A stretch of DNA of 64,000 nucleotides from Streptomyces cavernicola (GTDB lineage: Bacteria > Actinomycetota > Actinomycetes > Streptomycetales > Streptomycetaceae). Within the stretch, counting starts at the first letter, position 1. Every line of letters begins with the position of its first letter. Shown piece after piece: positions 23,378 through 33,400 of the stretch. The stretch covers positions 147,691 to 211,690 of the forward strand of contig NZ_JASCIQ010000010.1 in NCBI RefSeq assembly GCF_029968035.1, read 5' to 3'. The position numbers were made by a program, and so were the translations under genes. The notes under the pieces are model-generated. The model had not been told where the DNA came from. It was given only the letters and a program-made list of their open reading frames with translations, and did not search any database.

Positions 23378-25795
23378 TTACGCCGCGACCGGGACCTCGA
23401 CCTGGACCTCCGCCGGGGCGAGGGCCAGTTCCAGGACCTGGCGGACGTCCGTCACCGGGTGGACCTCCAGCTTGTCGAGAACCTCCGCCGGGACGTCGTC
23501 CAGATCCGCCTCGTTCCGCTTGGGGATGATCACCGTGCTGATCCCCGCCCGATGCGCGGCGAGCAGCTTCTGCTTCACACCGCCGATCGGCAGCACCCGC
23601 CCCGTCAGCGACACCTCACCGGTCATCGCCACATCCGTACGGACCAACCGCCCGGAGAGCAGCGACGCGAGCGCCGTCGTCATCGTGATGCCCGCGCTCG
23701 GCCCGTCCTTCGGGACCGCGCCCGCCGGGAAGTGGATGTGCGCGCCGCGGTCCTTCAAGTCGCCCACGGGAAGCTCCAGTTCGGCCCCGTGCGAGCGCAG
23801 GAAGGAGAGCGCGATCTGCGCGGACTCCTTCATCACGTCGCCGAGCTGACCGGTCAGGGTGAGCCCCGCCGCGCCCGTCTCCGGGTCGGCGAGGGACGCC
23901 TCCACGTACAGGACGTCGCCGCCCGCCCCCGTGACCGCGAGGCCGGTGGCCACGCCGGGCACGGACGTGCGCCGCTCGGCCGGGTCCTGGGCGGACTCGG
24001 GCACGTGGTGCGGACGCCCGATCAGGCCGCGCAGATCCCCTTCGGTGACCGTGAACGGCAGCTCCCGCTCGCCGAGTTCGCTCTGCGCCGCGACCTTGCG
24101 GAGCAGTCGCGCCACCGACCGCTCCAGGTTTCGCACGCCGGCCTCGCGGGTGTACTCACCCGCCAGCTTGCGCAGCGCACCCTCGTCCAGGGCCACCTCG
24201 CCCGGCTCCAGGCCGGCCCGCTCCAGCTGGCGCGGGAGCAGGTGGTCACGGGCGATGACGACCTTCTCGTCCTCGGTGTACCCGTCGAGCCGGACCAGCT
24301 CCATCCGGTCGAGCAGCGCCTCCGGGATGGCCTCCAGGACGTTGGCCGTGGCCAGGAAGACGACGTCGCTCAGGTCGAGTTCGACCTCCAGGTAGTGGTC
24401 GCGGAACGTGTGGTTCTGTGCCGGGTCGAGGACTTCGAGCAGGGCCGCGGCCGGGTCGCCGCGGAAGTCGGAGCCGACCTTGTCGATCTCGTCGAGCAGC
24501 ACGACCGGGTTCATGGACCCGGCCTCCTTGACCGCCCGTACGATCCGGCCCGGCAGGGCTCCCACGTACGTACGCCGATGGCCGCGGATCTCCGCCTCGT
24601 CGCGGACGCCGCCGAGGGCGACGCGGACGAACTTGCGGCCCATGGCGTGCGCCACGGACTCGCCGAGGCTGGTCTTGCCGACGCCGGGCGGGCCGACGAG
24701 CGCGAGCACGGCGCCGCCGCGCCGCCCGCCGACGACCCCGAGACCGCGGTCCGCGCGCCGCTTGCGCACGGCCAGGTACTCGGTGATCCGCTCCTTCACG
24801 TCCTCCAGACCCGCGTGCTCGGCGTCGAGCACGTCCTTGGCGCCCTGGATGTCGTACTGGTCCTCGGTCCGCTCGTTCCACGGCAGTTCGAGGACCGTGT
24901 CCAGCCAGGTGCGGATCCAGGAGCCCTCCGGGGACTGCTCGCTGGACCGCTCCAGCTTGTCGACCTCCTTGAGCGCGGCCTCGCGGACGTGCTCGGGCAG
25001 GTCGGCGGCCTCGACACGGGCCCGGTAGTCGTCGGACTCCTCGCCCTCCGACTCCCCGTTGAGCTCGCGCAACTCCTTGCGTACGGCTTCGAGCTGGCGG
25101 CGGAGCAGGAACTCGCGCTGCTGCTTGTCGACGCCCTCCTGGACGTCCTTCGCGATGGACTCGGCCACGTCCTGCTCGGCGAGGTGGTCGCTGAGCAGTT
25201 TCGCGGCGAGCTTGAGGCGCTCGACCGGGTCGGCCGTCTCCAGGAGCTGGACCTTCTGATCGGTGGTCAGGAACGGCGAGTACCCGGAGTTGTCGGCGAG
25301 CGCGGAGATCTCCCCACTGTCTGCGAGCTGCTGCACCCGGTCCACGACCTGCCAGGCCCCGCGCTTCTTCAGCCAGCTGGTGGCGAGCGCCTTGTACTCC
25401 TTGGCCAGCTCGGTGACGGCGCCGGGCAGCGGGTCGGGCACGGTCTCGTCGACCTCGATGCCCTCCACCCACAGGGCGGCGCCGGGGCCGGTCGTGCCCG
25501 CGCCGATCTGCACCCGCCTGCGGCCCTTGATCAGGGCGCCGGGGTCGCCGTCCGCGAGACGGCCCACCTGCTCGACCGTGCCGAGGACGCCGGTCGCCGC
25601 GTACGTGCCGTCGATGCGCGGCACGAGCAGGACGCGTGGCTTCCCCGTCAGCCCGCGGGCGGCGGCCTGCGCGGCCTCCACCGCGGCTCGTACGTCGGGA
25701 TCGTTGAGGTCCAGGGGCACCACCATGCCGGGCAGCACGACCTCGTCGTCGAGCGGAAGGACGGGCAGGGTGAGCGTTGTGGACGTCGATGCCAT
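23378..25795 (-). CDS. lon: ATP-dependent protease Lon
   Basis: 805 residues. N-terminal substrate-binding domain (VLPLDDEVVLPGMVVPL), coiled region, AAA domain with Walker A GPPGVGKTSLGES and Walker B VVLLDEIDK, sensor region FLATAN, and the C-terminal protease domain with the catalytic serine in PKDGPSAGITM and lysine in IGGVKQKLLAAHRAG. Lon degrades damaged and regulatory proteins in the cytoplasm. The start used, ATG at 25795, lies 21 nt from the HAIR operator, which indicates control by the heat-shock repressor HspR. The only visible terminator is the strong hairpin just past its stop. Confidence 0.97.
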   Translation of the reverse strand: MASTSTTLTLPVLPLDDEVVLPGMVVPLDLNDPDVRAAVEAAQAAARGLTGKPRVLLVPRIDGTYAATGVLGTVEQVGRLADGDPGALIKGRRRVQIGAGTTGPGAALWVEGIEVDETVPDPLPGAVTELAKEYKALATSWLKKRGAWQVVDRVQQLADSGEISALADNSGYSPFLTTDQKVQLLETADPVERLKLAAKLLSDHLAEQDVAESIAKDVQEGVDKQQREFLLRRQLEAVRKELRELNGESEGEESDDYRARVEAADLPEHVREAALKEVDKLERSSEQSPEGSWIRTWLDTVLELPWNERTEDQYDIQGAKDVLDAEHAGLEDVKERITEYLAVRKRRADRGLGVVGGRRGGAVLALVGPPGVGKTSLGESVAHAMGRKFVRVALGGVRDEAEIRGHRRTYVGALPGRIVRAVKEAGSMNPVVLLDEIDKVGSDFRGDPAAALLEVLDPAQNHTFRDHYLEVELDLSDVVFLATANVLEAIPEALLDRMELVRLDGYTEDEKVVIARDHLLPRQLERAGLEPGEVALDEGALRKLAGEYTREAGVRNLERSVARLLRKVAAQSELGERELPFTVTEGDLRGLIGRPHHVPESAQDPAERRTSVPGVATGLAVTGAGGDVLYVEASLADPETGAAGLTLTGQLGDVMKESAQIALSFLRSHGAELELPVGDLKDRGAHIHFPAGAVPKDGPSAGITMTTALASLLSGRLVRTDVAMTGEVSLTGRVLPIGGVKQKLLAAHRAGISTVIIPKRNEADLDDVPAEVLDKLEVHPVTDVRQVLELALAPAEVQVEVPVAA

Positions 25796-25816
25796 GATCT
25801 CCCCTTCGGCAGTCAA

Positions 25817-25837
25817 GTTGAGCTATGCACGCTCAAT
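25817..25837 (-). promoter_or_regulatory. HAIR element (HspR operator) of lon
   Basis: TTGAGC (25818-25823), seven bases, GCTCAA (25831-25836): a perfect inverted repeat with the spacing of the HspR-associated inverted repeat (CTTGAGT-N7-ACTCAAG). It lies 22 nt upstream of the lon start. HspR control of lon is established in Streptomyces. Confidence 0.85.
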
Positions 25838-26351
25838 GCTTGTGAGCCCCCGAATGTTCCCCACCCTCTGTTCGCCCAGAGCGATCACTCCCCCACCCCA
25901 CCCCCAGAGGCTCCGCCCTTGATCCCCTCCCCGCCCCTTCCCGAAAGACTGCCGTCGGCTCCTGGGGGCCAGCCCCCAGACCCCCTCCCCCAAGCTCTCG
26001 GCTGCGCTCGAGCAGGGGGGACCCCCATCTCAAACGCCGGAGGGGCTGGATTAAGCCCCGATAGGGGCTTTTCAGGGGCGCGGGGAACTGCGCGACCAGC
26101 CACAGCGGCGCCGCAGCCAAAGAACAGCCGGGGCGGGGGCGCAGCCCCAGGGGGCCGGGCCCCGAAAGGGGCGCGGGGAACTGCGCGAGCAACCGCAGCG
26201 GCGCGGCAGGCGAAGGACCGCCGGGGTCCGGGGCGAAGCACCGGAGGCGGGCACACGACAGCGCGGCAGGCGAAGGGCGGCCAAGGCCCGGGATGTCCGC
26301 AGGACGTCGGGGGAAGCGCAGGCACCCACGACAGCCCCCACCCCCCTTCGG
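25838..26351. repeat. Repeat-filled intergenic region with two module-internal elements
   Basis: About 510 nt upstream of the methyltransferase gene. Left module end CCCCGCCCCTTCCCGAAA near 25930, stem GGGGGCCAGCCCCC, box CTCAAACGCCGGAGGGG near 26031, then GGGCGCGGGGAACTGCGC at about 26075 and again at 26168, each followed by a C/A-rich stretch and GGCAGGCGAAG-type ends. No right inverted end is seen, so this copy looks decayed. No gene is supported. Confidence 0.85.
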
Positions 26352-26357
26352 CATGAT
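26352..26357 (+). promoter_or_regulatory. -10-like CATGAT, leaderless layout
   Basis: CATGAT, then GCGCCC, then ATG at 26364, the same six-base spacing as in the DUF3291 gene; no Shine-Dalgarno sequence. Confidence 0.4.
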
Positions 26358-26363
26358 GCGCCC

Positions 26364-27146
26364 ATGGACCGACTCCGACAGAAGCTCAGCACGATCGCGC
26401 ACGGCGACCACCACATCGCCGCCCCGCTGCACGAATCGACGGTGCGGCACCTCCTCGACCTCGCCCTCCCGCACGGCGACGAGCGCGTCCTCGACCTCGG
26501 CTGCGGCGAGGGCGCCTGGCTGCTGCGGGCCGCCGCCGAGCGCCCCGGCGTACGGGCCGACGGCGTCGACGTCAGCGATTCCGCACTCGCCCTGGGGCGC
26601 GAGCGGATCGCCGCGGCCGGGCTCGCCGACCGGGTGGCGCTGCACGAGGAGGACGCCGCTTCGTACAGCGCCCCGCACCAGTACGACGTGGTCCTCTGCG
26701 TCGGCGCCACGCACGCCTTCGGCGGGCTGCTGCCCACCCTGGAGGCGGCCCGCAAGCACCTCGCGCCCGGCGGCACCCTGATCGTCGGCGACGGGTTCTG
26801 GGAGCAGGCGCCCGGCCCCGAGACCCTCCAAGTCGGTTTCCGCGAGGACGAGTTCATGTCCCTGCCGAACACCGTCGACCAGGTCCTGCTCGACCAGTGG
26901 ATCCCCGTGCACGGGCACATCAGCTCGCTCGCCGAGTGGGACGAGTACGAGTGGGCTTGGACCGGCACCCTGTCCCGCTGGGCCCTCGACAACGCCGCCG
27001 ACCCGGACAGCGCGGAGGCCCTGCGCACCGCGGCCCAGCACCGCGAGGAGTGGCTGCGCGGCTACCGCGGCACCCTCGGCTTCCTCACGATGCTGCTGCG
27101 CCAGCAGGCCCGCTCGGAACCCCAGCACACCCTGTTCCGGCACTGA
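26364..27146 (+). CDS. Class I SAM-dependent methyltransferase
   Basis: 260 residues. SAM-binding motif I is VLDLGCGEGAWLLR (about residues 43-56), with motif II GVDVSDSALALGRERI and post-motif YDVVLCVGATHAFGG and HLAPGGTLIVGD. The overall form is a SAM methyltransferase of unknown substrate. It is probably leaderless and stands alone, followed after 195 nt by a second protein of the same fold class. Confidence 0.88.
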   Translation: MDRLRQKLSTIAHGDHHIAAPLHESTVRHLLDLALPHGDERVLDLGCGEGAWLLRAAAERPGVRADGVDVSDSALALGRERIAAAGLADRVALHEEDAASYSAPHQYDVVLCVGATHAFGGLLPTLEAARKHLAPGGTLIVGDGFWEQAPGPETLQVGFREDEFMSLPNTVDQVLLDQWIPVHGHISSLAEWDEYEWAWTGTLSRWALDNAADPDSAEALRTAAQHREEWLRGYRGTLGFLTMLLRQQARSEPQHTLFRH

Positions 27147-27329
27147 CCCGATCGCACCGAACTGCCTTGCGTCGTAGGCCTGTTGGACCCCCGGCCCGGA
27201 CACCCCGGGTCGGGGCGGCGGCGTCCGTGGGGCAAACTCGGGGGCCTCCACAAACAGAAGCAAGCAGCAGGACAACGGCAGAGGCCGGCGGCCCGCCTCG
27301 TACGGCAGCGGCCGCCCCCGCCCGAACCG

Positions 27330-27335
27330 CAGGAT
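27330..27335 (+). promoter_or_regulatory. -10-like CAGGAT, leaderless layout
   Basis: CAGGAT, six bases (GGACCC), ATG at 27342. The same bases could act as a weak AGGA ribosome-binding site, so the evidence is limited. The 195-nt gap before the gene otherwise holds only GC-rich sequence with a CCCGG-rich possible hairpin near 27195-27220. Confidence 0.4.
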
Positions 27336-27341
27336 GGACCC

Positions 27342-28028
27342 ATGCACGACCCGTACGACACCGAGCAGCCCGTCACCCTCGACCGCCGCACAGGACCGCA
27401 CGGCGAGGTGGTCCTGCGCAGGCACGGCGACCTGCTGCAGATCATCGCCAACGGCACGTTCCTGATGGACACTTCGGACGGCCGCTCCGAGCGCCTGCTC
27501 GTGGACGCGGCCCGCGACGCCCTGGACGACCGGCCCGAACCGAGCGTCCTGATCGGCGGCCTCGGCGTCGGCTTCTCCCTCGCGCACGCCGCCGCCGACC
27601 CGCGCTGGGGCCGCATCACCGTCGTCGAGCGCGAGGCGGCGATCGTCGACTGGCACCGCACCGGCCCCCTCGCCCCGTACACCGCCGAGGCGTTCGCCGA
27701 CCCGCGCACCCGGATCGTCGAGGCGGACCTCGTCGCCCACCTCCACGACCGCGAGGCGCCCGCGTACGACGCGCTCTGCCTCGACATCGACAACGGCCCC
27801 GACTGGACCGTCACCGCGGACAATGGCAGCCTCTACTCCCCCGCCGGACTCGCCGCCTGCGCGGGCCGGTTGCACCCCGGCGGCGTCCTCGCCGTCTGGT
27901 CCGCCCAGCCTTCACCCGATTTCGAGAAGGCTCTGCGTAATGCCGGTTTCGGGGCGGTACGTACGGAAGAGGTAGCCGTTGCCCGGGGCGTTCCGGACGT
28001 GGTCCATCTCGGCATCAGGGCTGCGTAG
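27342..28028 (+). CDS. Spermidine-synthase-like protein
   Basis: 228 residues. Residues VLIGGLGVGFSLAHAAA, VVEREAAIVDWHR and YDALCLDIDNGPDW follow the order of the nucleotide-binding core of spermidine synthases, and the N-terminal HGEVVLRRHGDLLQIIANGTFLMDT resembles their beta domain. The polyamine-synthase active-site segment (usually with D-x-x-x-x-x-x-x-R) is not clearly preserved, so a different substrate is likely. Start fixed by a leaderless-type layout. Gap of 100 nt to the response regulator gene. Confidence 0.8.
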   Translation: MHDPYDTEQPVTLDRRTGPHGEVVLRRHGDLLQIIANGTFLMDTSDGRSERLLVDAARDALDDRPEPSVLIGGLGVGFSLAHAAADPRWGRITVVEREAAIVDWHRTGPLAPYTAEAFADPRTRIVEADLVAHLHDREAPAYDALCLDIDNGPDWTVTADNGSLYSPAGLAACAGRLHPGGVLAVWSAQPSPDFEKALRNAGFGAVRTEEVAVARGVPDVVHLGIRAA

Positions 28029-28128
28029 CCGAGCCGCCGTAACTCCCCGTACGCTCTGACCGACACACGCGGGATCTTTACTGCAGATCCACCGAAGGCA
28101 TTCAAGGCGCATTTTCAGGGGCGGGGCC

Positions 28129-28866
28129 ATGGAGCAGACACACACCTCCCACAACGGCACGGCGCCCACGCCGGGTGCCCAGCGCCGGGTCCTCGTCATC
28201 GAGGACGATCCGACCATCGTCGACGCCATCGCCGCCCGGCTGCGCGCGGAGGGCTTCCTCGTGCAGACCGCGGCCGACGGCCCGTCCGCCGTGGACACCG
28301 CCGAGGCCTGGCAGCCCGACCTGCTGATCCTCGACATCATGCTGCCCGGCTTCGACGGCCTCGAGGTCTGCCGCCGGGTTCAGGCGCAGCGCCCGGTGCC
28401 GGTGCTGATGCTCACGGCTCGTGACGACGAGACGGACATGCTCGTCGGCCTCGGCGTCGGCGCCGACGACTACATGACGAAGCCGTTCTCCATGCGGGAG
28501 CTGGCGGCCCGGGTGCACGTGCTGCTGCGCCGGGTCGAGCGGGCCGCGCTCGCCGCCGCGACGCCGCGCAGCGGCATACTGCGACTCGGCGAGCTGGAGA
28601 TCGACCACGCGCAGCGCCGCGTGCGGGTGCGCTCCGAGGACGTGCACCTCACCCCCACCGAGTTCGACCTGCTCGTCTGCCTGGCGAACACCCCGCGCGC
28701 GGTGCTCTCCCGCGAGCAGCTCCTCGCCGAGGTCTGGGACTGGGCGGACGCCTCCGGCACCCGCACCGTCGACAGCCACATCAAGGCGCTGCGCCGGAAG
28801 ATCGGCGCGGAGCGCATCCGTACGGTGCACGGGGTGGGGTACGCCCTGGAGACCCCCACGCCGTGA
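28129..28866 (+). CDS. OmpR/PhoB-family response regulator
   Basis: 245 residues. Receiver domain with VLVIEDDPTIVDAIAARLRAE, the phosphorylated aspartate D69 in LLILDIMLPG, the switch threonine in LMLTARDDETD and K118 in TKPF. C-terminal winged helix with HLTPTEFDLLVCLANTPRAV, LSREQLLAEVWDW and RTVDSHIKALRRKIG. The ten-base gap to the histidine kinase gene indicates an operon. The regulon is unknown. Confidence 0.95.
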   Translation: MEQTHTSHNGTAPTPGAQRRVLVIEDDPTIVDAIAARLRAEGFLVQTAADGPSAVDTAEAWQPDLLILDIMLPGFDGLEVCRRVQAQRPVPVLMLTARDDETDMLVGLGVGADDYMTKPFSMRELAARVHVLLRRVERAALAAATPRSGILRLGELEIDHAQRRVRVRSEDVHLTPTEFDLLVCLANTPRAVLSREQLLAEVWDWADASGTRTVDSHIKALRRKIGAERIRTVHGVGYALETPTP

Positions 28867-28876
28867 GGGGACAGGC

Positions 28877-30157
28877 ATGAGCGGCGGGCTCCGCAGCCGG
28901 GCTGCCGGCACCTCCGAAGCGCAGCACGCCTCCGATCCACAGCAGGGCACGGCACGGCCGGGAGTGCTCGCGCGCCTGCGGCCGGCCGAGCGCGGCAGGG
29001 AACTCCTCGCGGCGCTGCGGCCGAAGCGGCTGCTCACCGCGTTCCGGCAGCCGAAGGCGCTCTTCGTGGGGCTGCTGCGGCCGCCGACCGCGCTGCACGA
29101 CCTGCGGCCGTTCTCGATCAAGACGAAGCTCGGCACGCTCGTGGTCGTCTCGGTCTTCATCACCACCGGCCTGCTGATGATCGCCGTGCGGACCGAGACC
29201 GAGCTGCGCTTCATCACGGTCTTCTCGGTCATCGCCACGCTCCTGATCACCCAGTTCGTGGCGCACTCCCTGACCGCCCCGCTCGACGAGATGAACACCG
29301 TGGCCCGGTCCATCTCGCACGGCGACTACACCCGCCGGGTCCGCGGCGCCGGCCGCCGCGACGAGCTGGGCGACCTGGCCGGCACGATCAACCGCATGGC
29401 CGACGACCTGGAGGCCCAGGACCAGCACCGCAAGGAGCTGGTGGCGAACGTCTCGCACGAGCTGCGCACCCCGATCGCGGCCCTGCGCGCGGTCCTGGAG
29501 AACGTCGTCGACGGCGTCTCCGAGGCCGACCCGGAGACCATGCGCACCGCCCTGAAGCAGACCGAGCGCCTCGGCCGCCTGGTGGAGACGCTGCTCGACC
29601 TGTCCCGCCTGGACAACGGCGTGGTCCCGCTGCGCGCCCGCCGCTTCGAGGTCTGGCCGTACCTCTCGGGTGTCCTGAAGGAGGCCCAGCTGTCCGGCGC
29701 GGCCAGCGTGCAGCGCCAGGGCATGCCGTCCGGCTCCGGCCGGCACACGCGTACGGACGTCCATCTGCACCTCGACGTCTCGCCGCCGGAGCTGACCGCG
29801 CACGCCGACGCGGAGCGCCTGCACCAGGTCGTGGCGAACCTCATCGACAACGCCGTGAAGCACTCCCCGCCGCACGGCCGGGTCACGGTGCGGGCCCGGC
29901 GCGGGCCGGCGCCCGAGTCGCTCGACCTGGAAGTGCTCGACGAGGGCCCCGGCATCCCCGAGTCCGAGTGGCACCGCGTCTTCGAGCGGTTCAACCGCGG
30001 CACCGCGGCCGGCAAGCACGGCGGGGACAACGACGGCGGCACCGGCCTCGGCCTCGCCATCGCCCGCTGGGCGGTCGACCTGCACGGCGGGCGGATCGGC
30101 GTGGCCGAATCCACCCGCGGCTGCCGGATCCAGGTCACCCTTCCGGGAATTCCCTGA
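28877..30157 (+). CDS. Sensor histidine kinase, partner of the upstream response regulator
   Basis: 426 residues; ATG with GAGGGGAC upstream. A long basic cytoplasmic N-terminus (about 75 residues), then two membrane segments very close together (about residues 85-127), HAMP (LTAPLDEMNTVARSISHGDY), phospho-acceptor VSHELRTPIAAL (H194), N box VVANLIDNAVKHS, G boxes DEGPGIPE and GTGLGLAI. With almost no extracytoplasmic loop it probably senses within the membrane or in the cytoplasm. Confidence 0.94.
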   Translation: MSGGLRSRAAGTSEAQHASDPQQGTARPGVLARLRPAERGRELLAALRPKRLLTAFRQPKALFVGLLRPPTALHDLRPFSIKTKLGTLVVVSVFITTGLLMIAVRTETELRFITVFSVIATLLITQFVAHSLTAPLDEMNTVARSISHGDYTRRVRGAGRRDELGDLAGTINRMADDLEAQDQHRKELVANVSHELRTPIAALRAVLENVVDGVSEADPETMRTALKQTERLGRLVETLLDLSRLDNGVVPLRARRFEVWPYLSGVLKEAQLSGAASVQRQGMPSGSGRHTRTDVHLHLDVSPPELTAHADAERLHQVVANLIDNAVKHSPPHGRVTVRARRGPAPESLDLEVLDEGPGIPESEWHRVFERFNRGTAAGKHGGDNDGGTGLGLAIARWAVDLHGGRIGVAESTRGCRIQVTLPGIP

Positions 30158-30481
30158 CATCTCGCGTTGACGTAGGGTTCGAAACGGACGCACCGGTTCT
30201 TCGAATCTTCGGCTCGCCGCGAACATCTCCGCGACGAGTTCACGAGGAAGGACGCGTTCCGAGGCAAGGGTGCGGCCCGCAGCAGGGCCGCAGCCGCGGA
30301 CGCGCGTGCCCTGCCGCAGCGGAACCTCGCTTGTTTCCCGCCATTTCCAGCCCCGAAACACGCGATCCAATGTGACTTACGCGACCAAAGTCCCGCCCGG
30401 TCTGCACCTCTCGGCCACGGAGGCGTAGCCTTTATTCCCGCTGTCCATCACCTTGTGAAGCGGAAGAGGGCGGTTACCGCC
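30158..30481. other. Promoter and leader region of kgd
   Basis: 324 nt. TTGACG at 30167-30172 is the best -35-like sequence but no matching -10 box is clear. The palindrome GGCGGTTACCGCC lies between the GGAAGAGGG ribosome-binding site (about 30461-30469) and the GTG start. No RNA gene is recognised. Confidence 0.45.
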
Positions 30482-33400
30482 GTGTCGCCACAGTCCCCCA
30501 GTAACTCGAGCACCACGACCGACCAAGAGGGGCAGGGCAAGAACCCTGCCGCTGCTTTCGGTCCCAACGAGTGGCTCGTCGACGAGATCTACCAGCAGTA
30601 CCTCCAGGACCCGAACTCGGTTGACCGAGCCTGGTGGGACTTCTTCGCCGACTACAAGCCGGGGGGCGCCACCGCCGCTCCGGCCCAGCCGACGCAGGCT
30701 CCCGCCACCGGTACCGCAGCCGCGGGGGCTGCGGTGACTCCCACCAAGCCGAGCGCTCCCGCAGGCGTTTCGACGCAGACCCCGGCCCCCGCGAAGCCCG
30801 CGGCGGACGCCCCGGTCAAGCCGGCCCCCGCAGCGCCCGCCCCGGTGAAGCCCGCGGCCCCGGCCGCGCCCGCCGCCGCGAAGCCCGCTGCCGCGCCGAA
30901 GAAGGCCGAGCCGGCCGCCGAGGCCCCCGCGGGCCCCGAGCTGGTCACGCTGCGCGGCCCCGCCGCCGCCGTCGCGAAGAACATGAACGCCTCCATCGAG
31001 GTCCCCACGGCCACGTCCGTGCGCGCGGTCCCGGTGAAGCTGCTCTTCGACAACCGCATCGTCATCAACAACCACCTGAAGCGCGCCCGGGGCGGGAAGA
31101 TCTCCTTCACCCACCTCATCGGGTACGCGATGGTGCAGGCCATCAAGGCCATGCCGTCGATGAACCACTCCTTCGCGGAGAAGGACGGCAAGCCCACCCT
31201 GGTCAAGCCGGAGCACATCAACTTCGGCCTCGCCATCGACCTGGTCAAGCCCAACGGCGACCGCCAGCTCGTGGTCGCGGGCATCAAGAAGGCCGAGACC
31301 CTGAACTTCTTCGAGTTCTGGCAGGCCTACGAGGACATCGTCCGGCGCGCCCGCAACGGCAAGCTCGGCATGGACGACTTCACCGGTGTCACGGTCTCGC
31401 TGACCAACCCCGGCGGCCTCGGCACCGTCCACTCCGTGCCGCGCCTGATGCCCGGCCAGTCGGTCATCATGGGCGTCGGCTCCATGGACTACCCGGCGGA
31501 GTTCCAGGGCACCTCCCAGGACACCCTGAACAAGCTCGGCATCTCGAAGGTCATGACGCTCACGTCGACCTACGACCACCGGGTCATCCAGGGCGCCGCC
31601 TCCGGCGAGTTCCTGCGCATCGTGGCCAACTTCCTCCTCGGCGAGGAGGGTTTCTACGACGACATCTTCAAGTCGCTGCGCATCCCCTACGAGCCGGTCC
31701 GCTGGCTCAAGGACATCGACGCGTCGCACGACGACGACGTCACGAAGGCCGCCCGCGTCTTCGAGCTGATCCACTCCTACCGGGTCCGCGGCCACGTCAT
31801 GGCCGACACCGACCCGCTGGAGTACCGCCAGCGCAAGCACCCTGACCTGGACATCACCGAGCACGGCCTCACCCTGTGGGACCTGGAGCGGGAGTTCGCG
31901 GTCGGCGGGTTCGCCGGTCAGTCGATGATGAAGCTCCGCGACATCCTCGGCGTGCTGCGTGAGTCGTACTGCCGCACCACCGGCGTCGAGTTCATGCACA
32001 TCCAGGACCCGAAGCAGCGCAAGTGGCTGCAGGACCGCATCGAGCGACCGCGCAACAAGCCGGAGCGCGAGGAGCAGCTGCGCATCCTGCGCCGGCTGAA
32101 CGCCGCCGAGGCCTTCGAGACGTTCCTGCAGACCAAGTACGTCGGCCAGAAGCGGTTCTCCCTGGAGGGCGGCGAGTCCGTCATCCCGCTGCTCGACGCG
32201 GTCATCGACTCGGCCGCCGAGTCGCGCCTGGACGAGGTCGTCATCGGCATGGCCCACCGCGGCCGCCTGAACGTCCTCGCCAACATCGTCGGCAAGTCGT
32301 ACGCGCAGATCTTCCGCGAGTTCGAGGGCAACCTCGACCCGAAGTCGATGCACGGCTCCGGCGACGTGAAGTACCACCTGGGCGCCGAGGGCACCTTCAC
32401 CGGTCTCGACGGCGAGCAGATCAAGGTCTCGCTCGCCGCGAACCCCTCCCACCTGGAGGCGGTCGACCCGGTCCTGGAGGGCATCGCCCGCGCCAAGCAG
32501 GACATCATCAACAAGGGCGGCACGGACTTCACGGTCCTGCCGGTGGCGATCCACGGCGACGCGGCCTTCGCGGGCCAGGGCGTCGTGGCCGAGACCCTGA
32601 ACATGTCGCAGCTGCGCGGCTACCGCACCGGCGGCACCGTGCACGTCGTCATCAACAACCAGGTCGGCTTCACGGCGGCGCCCGAGTCCTCGCGCTCCTC
32701 CATGTACTCGACCGACGTGGCGCGGATGATCGAGGCCCCGATCTTCCACGTCAACGGCGACGACCCCGAGGCCGTCGTCCGCGTCGCGCGCCTTGCCTTC
32801 GAGTTCCGGCAGGCGTTCAACAAGGACGTGGTCATCGACCTCATCTGCTACCGCCGCCGCGGGCACAACGAGTCGGACAACCCGGCGTTCACGCAGCCGC
32901 TGATGTACGACCTGATCGACAAGAAGCGCTCGGTGCGCAAGCTCTACACCGAGTCCCTCATCGGTCGCGGCGACATCACCCTCGAAGAGGCCGAGCAGGC
33001 GCTGCAGGACTACCAGGGCCAGCTGGAGAAGGTCTTCACCGAGGTCCGCGAGGCCACCCAGCAGTCCGCTCCGGGCGAAGTCCCGGGCGCCGAGGCCGAG
33101 TTCCCGGTCGCGGTCAAGACGGCCGTCTCGCAGGAGGTCGTCAAGCGGATCGCCGAGTCCCAGGTCAACATCCCCGACCGCGTCACCGTGCACCCGCGGC
33201 TGCTGCCGCAGCTGCAGCGCCGCGCGTCCATGGTCGAGGACGACACCATCGACTGGGGCATGGGCGAGACCCTGGCCATCGGTTCGCTGCTCCTGGAAGG
33301 CACCCCGGTCCGCCTCGCGGGCCAGGACTCCCGCCGCGGCACCTTCGGCCAGCGCCACGCGGTCCTCATCGACCGCGAGACCGGCGACGACTTCACGCCG

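Noticed and set aside
23459..26356. 965-codon plus-strand frame antisense to lon
   Set aside because: It is the shadow of lon and the repeat module; lon has complete Walker and protease motifs.
30158..30481. tRNA or riboswitch in the kgd leader (GGTTCGAAAC looks like a T-loop)
   Set aside because: No cloverleaf or acceptor stem could be drawn around it.
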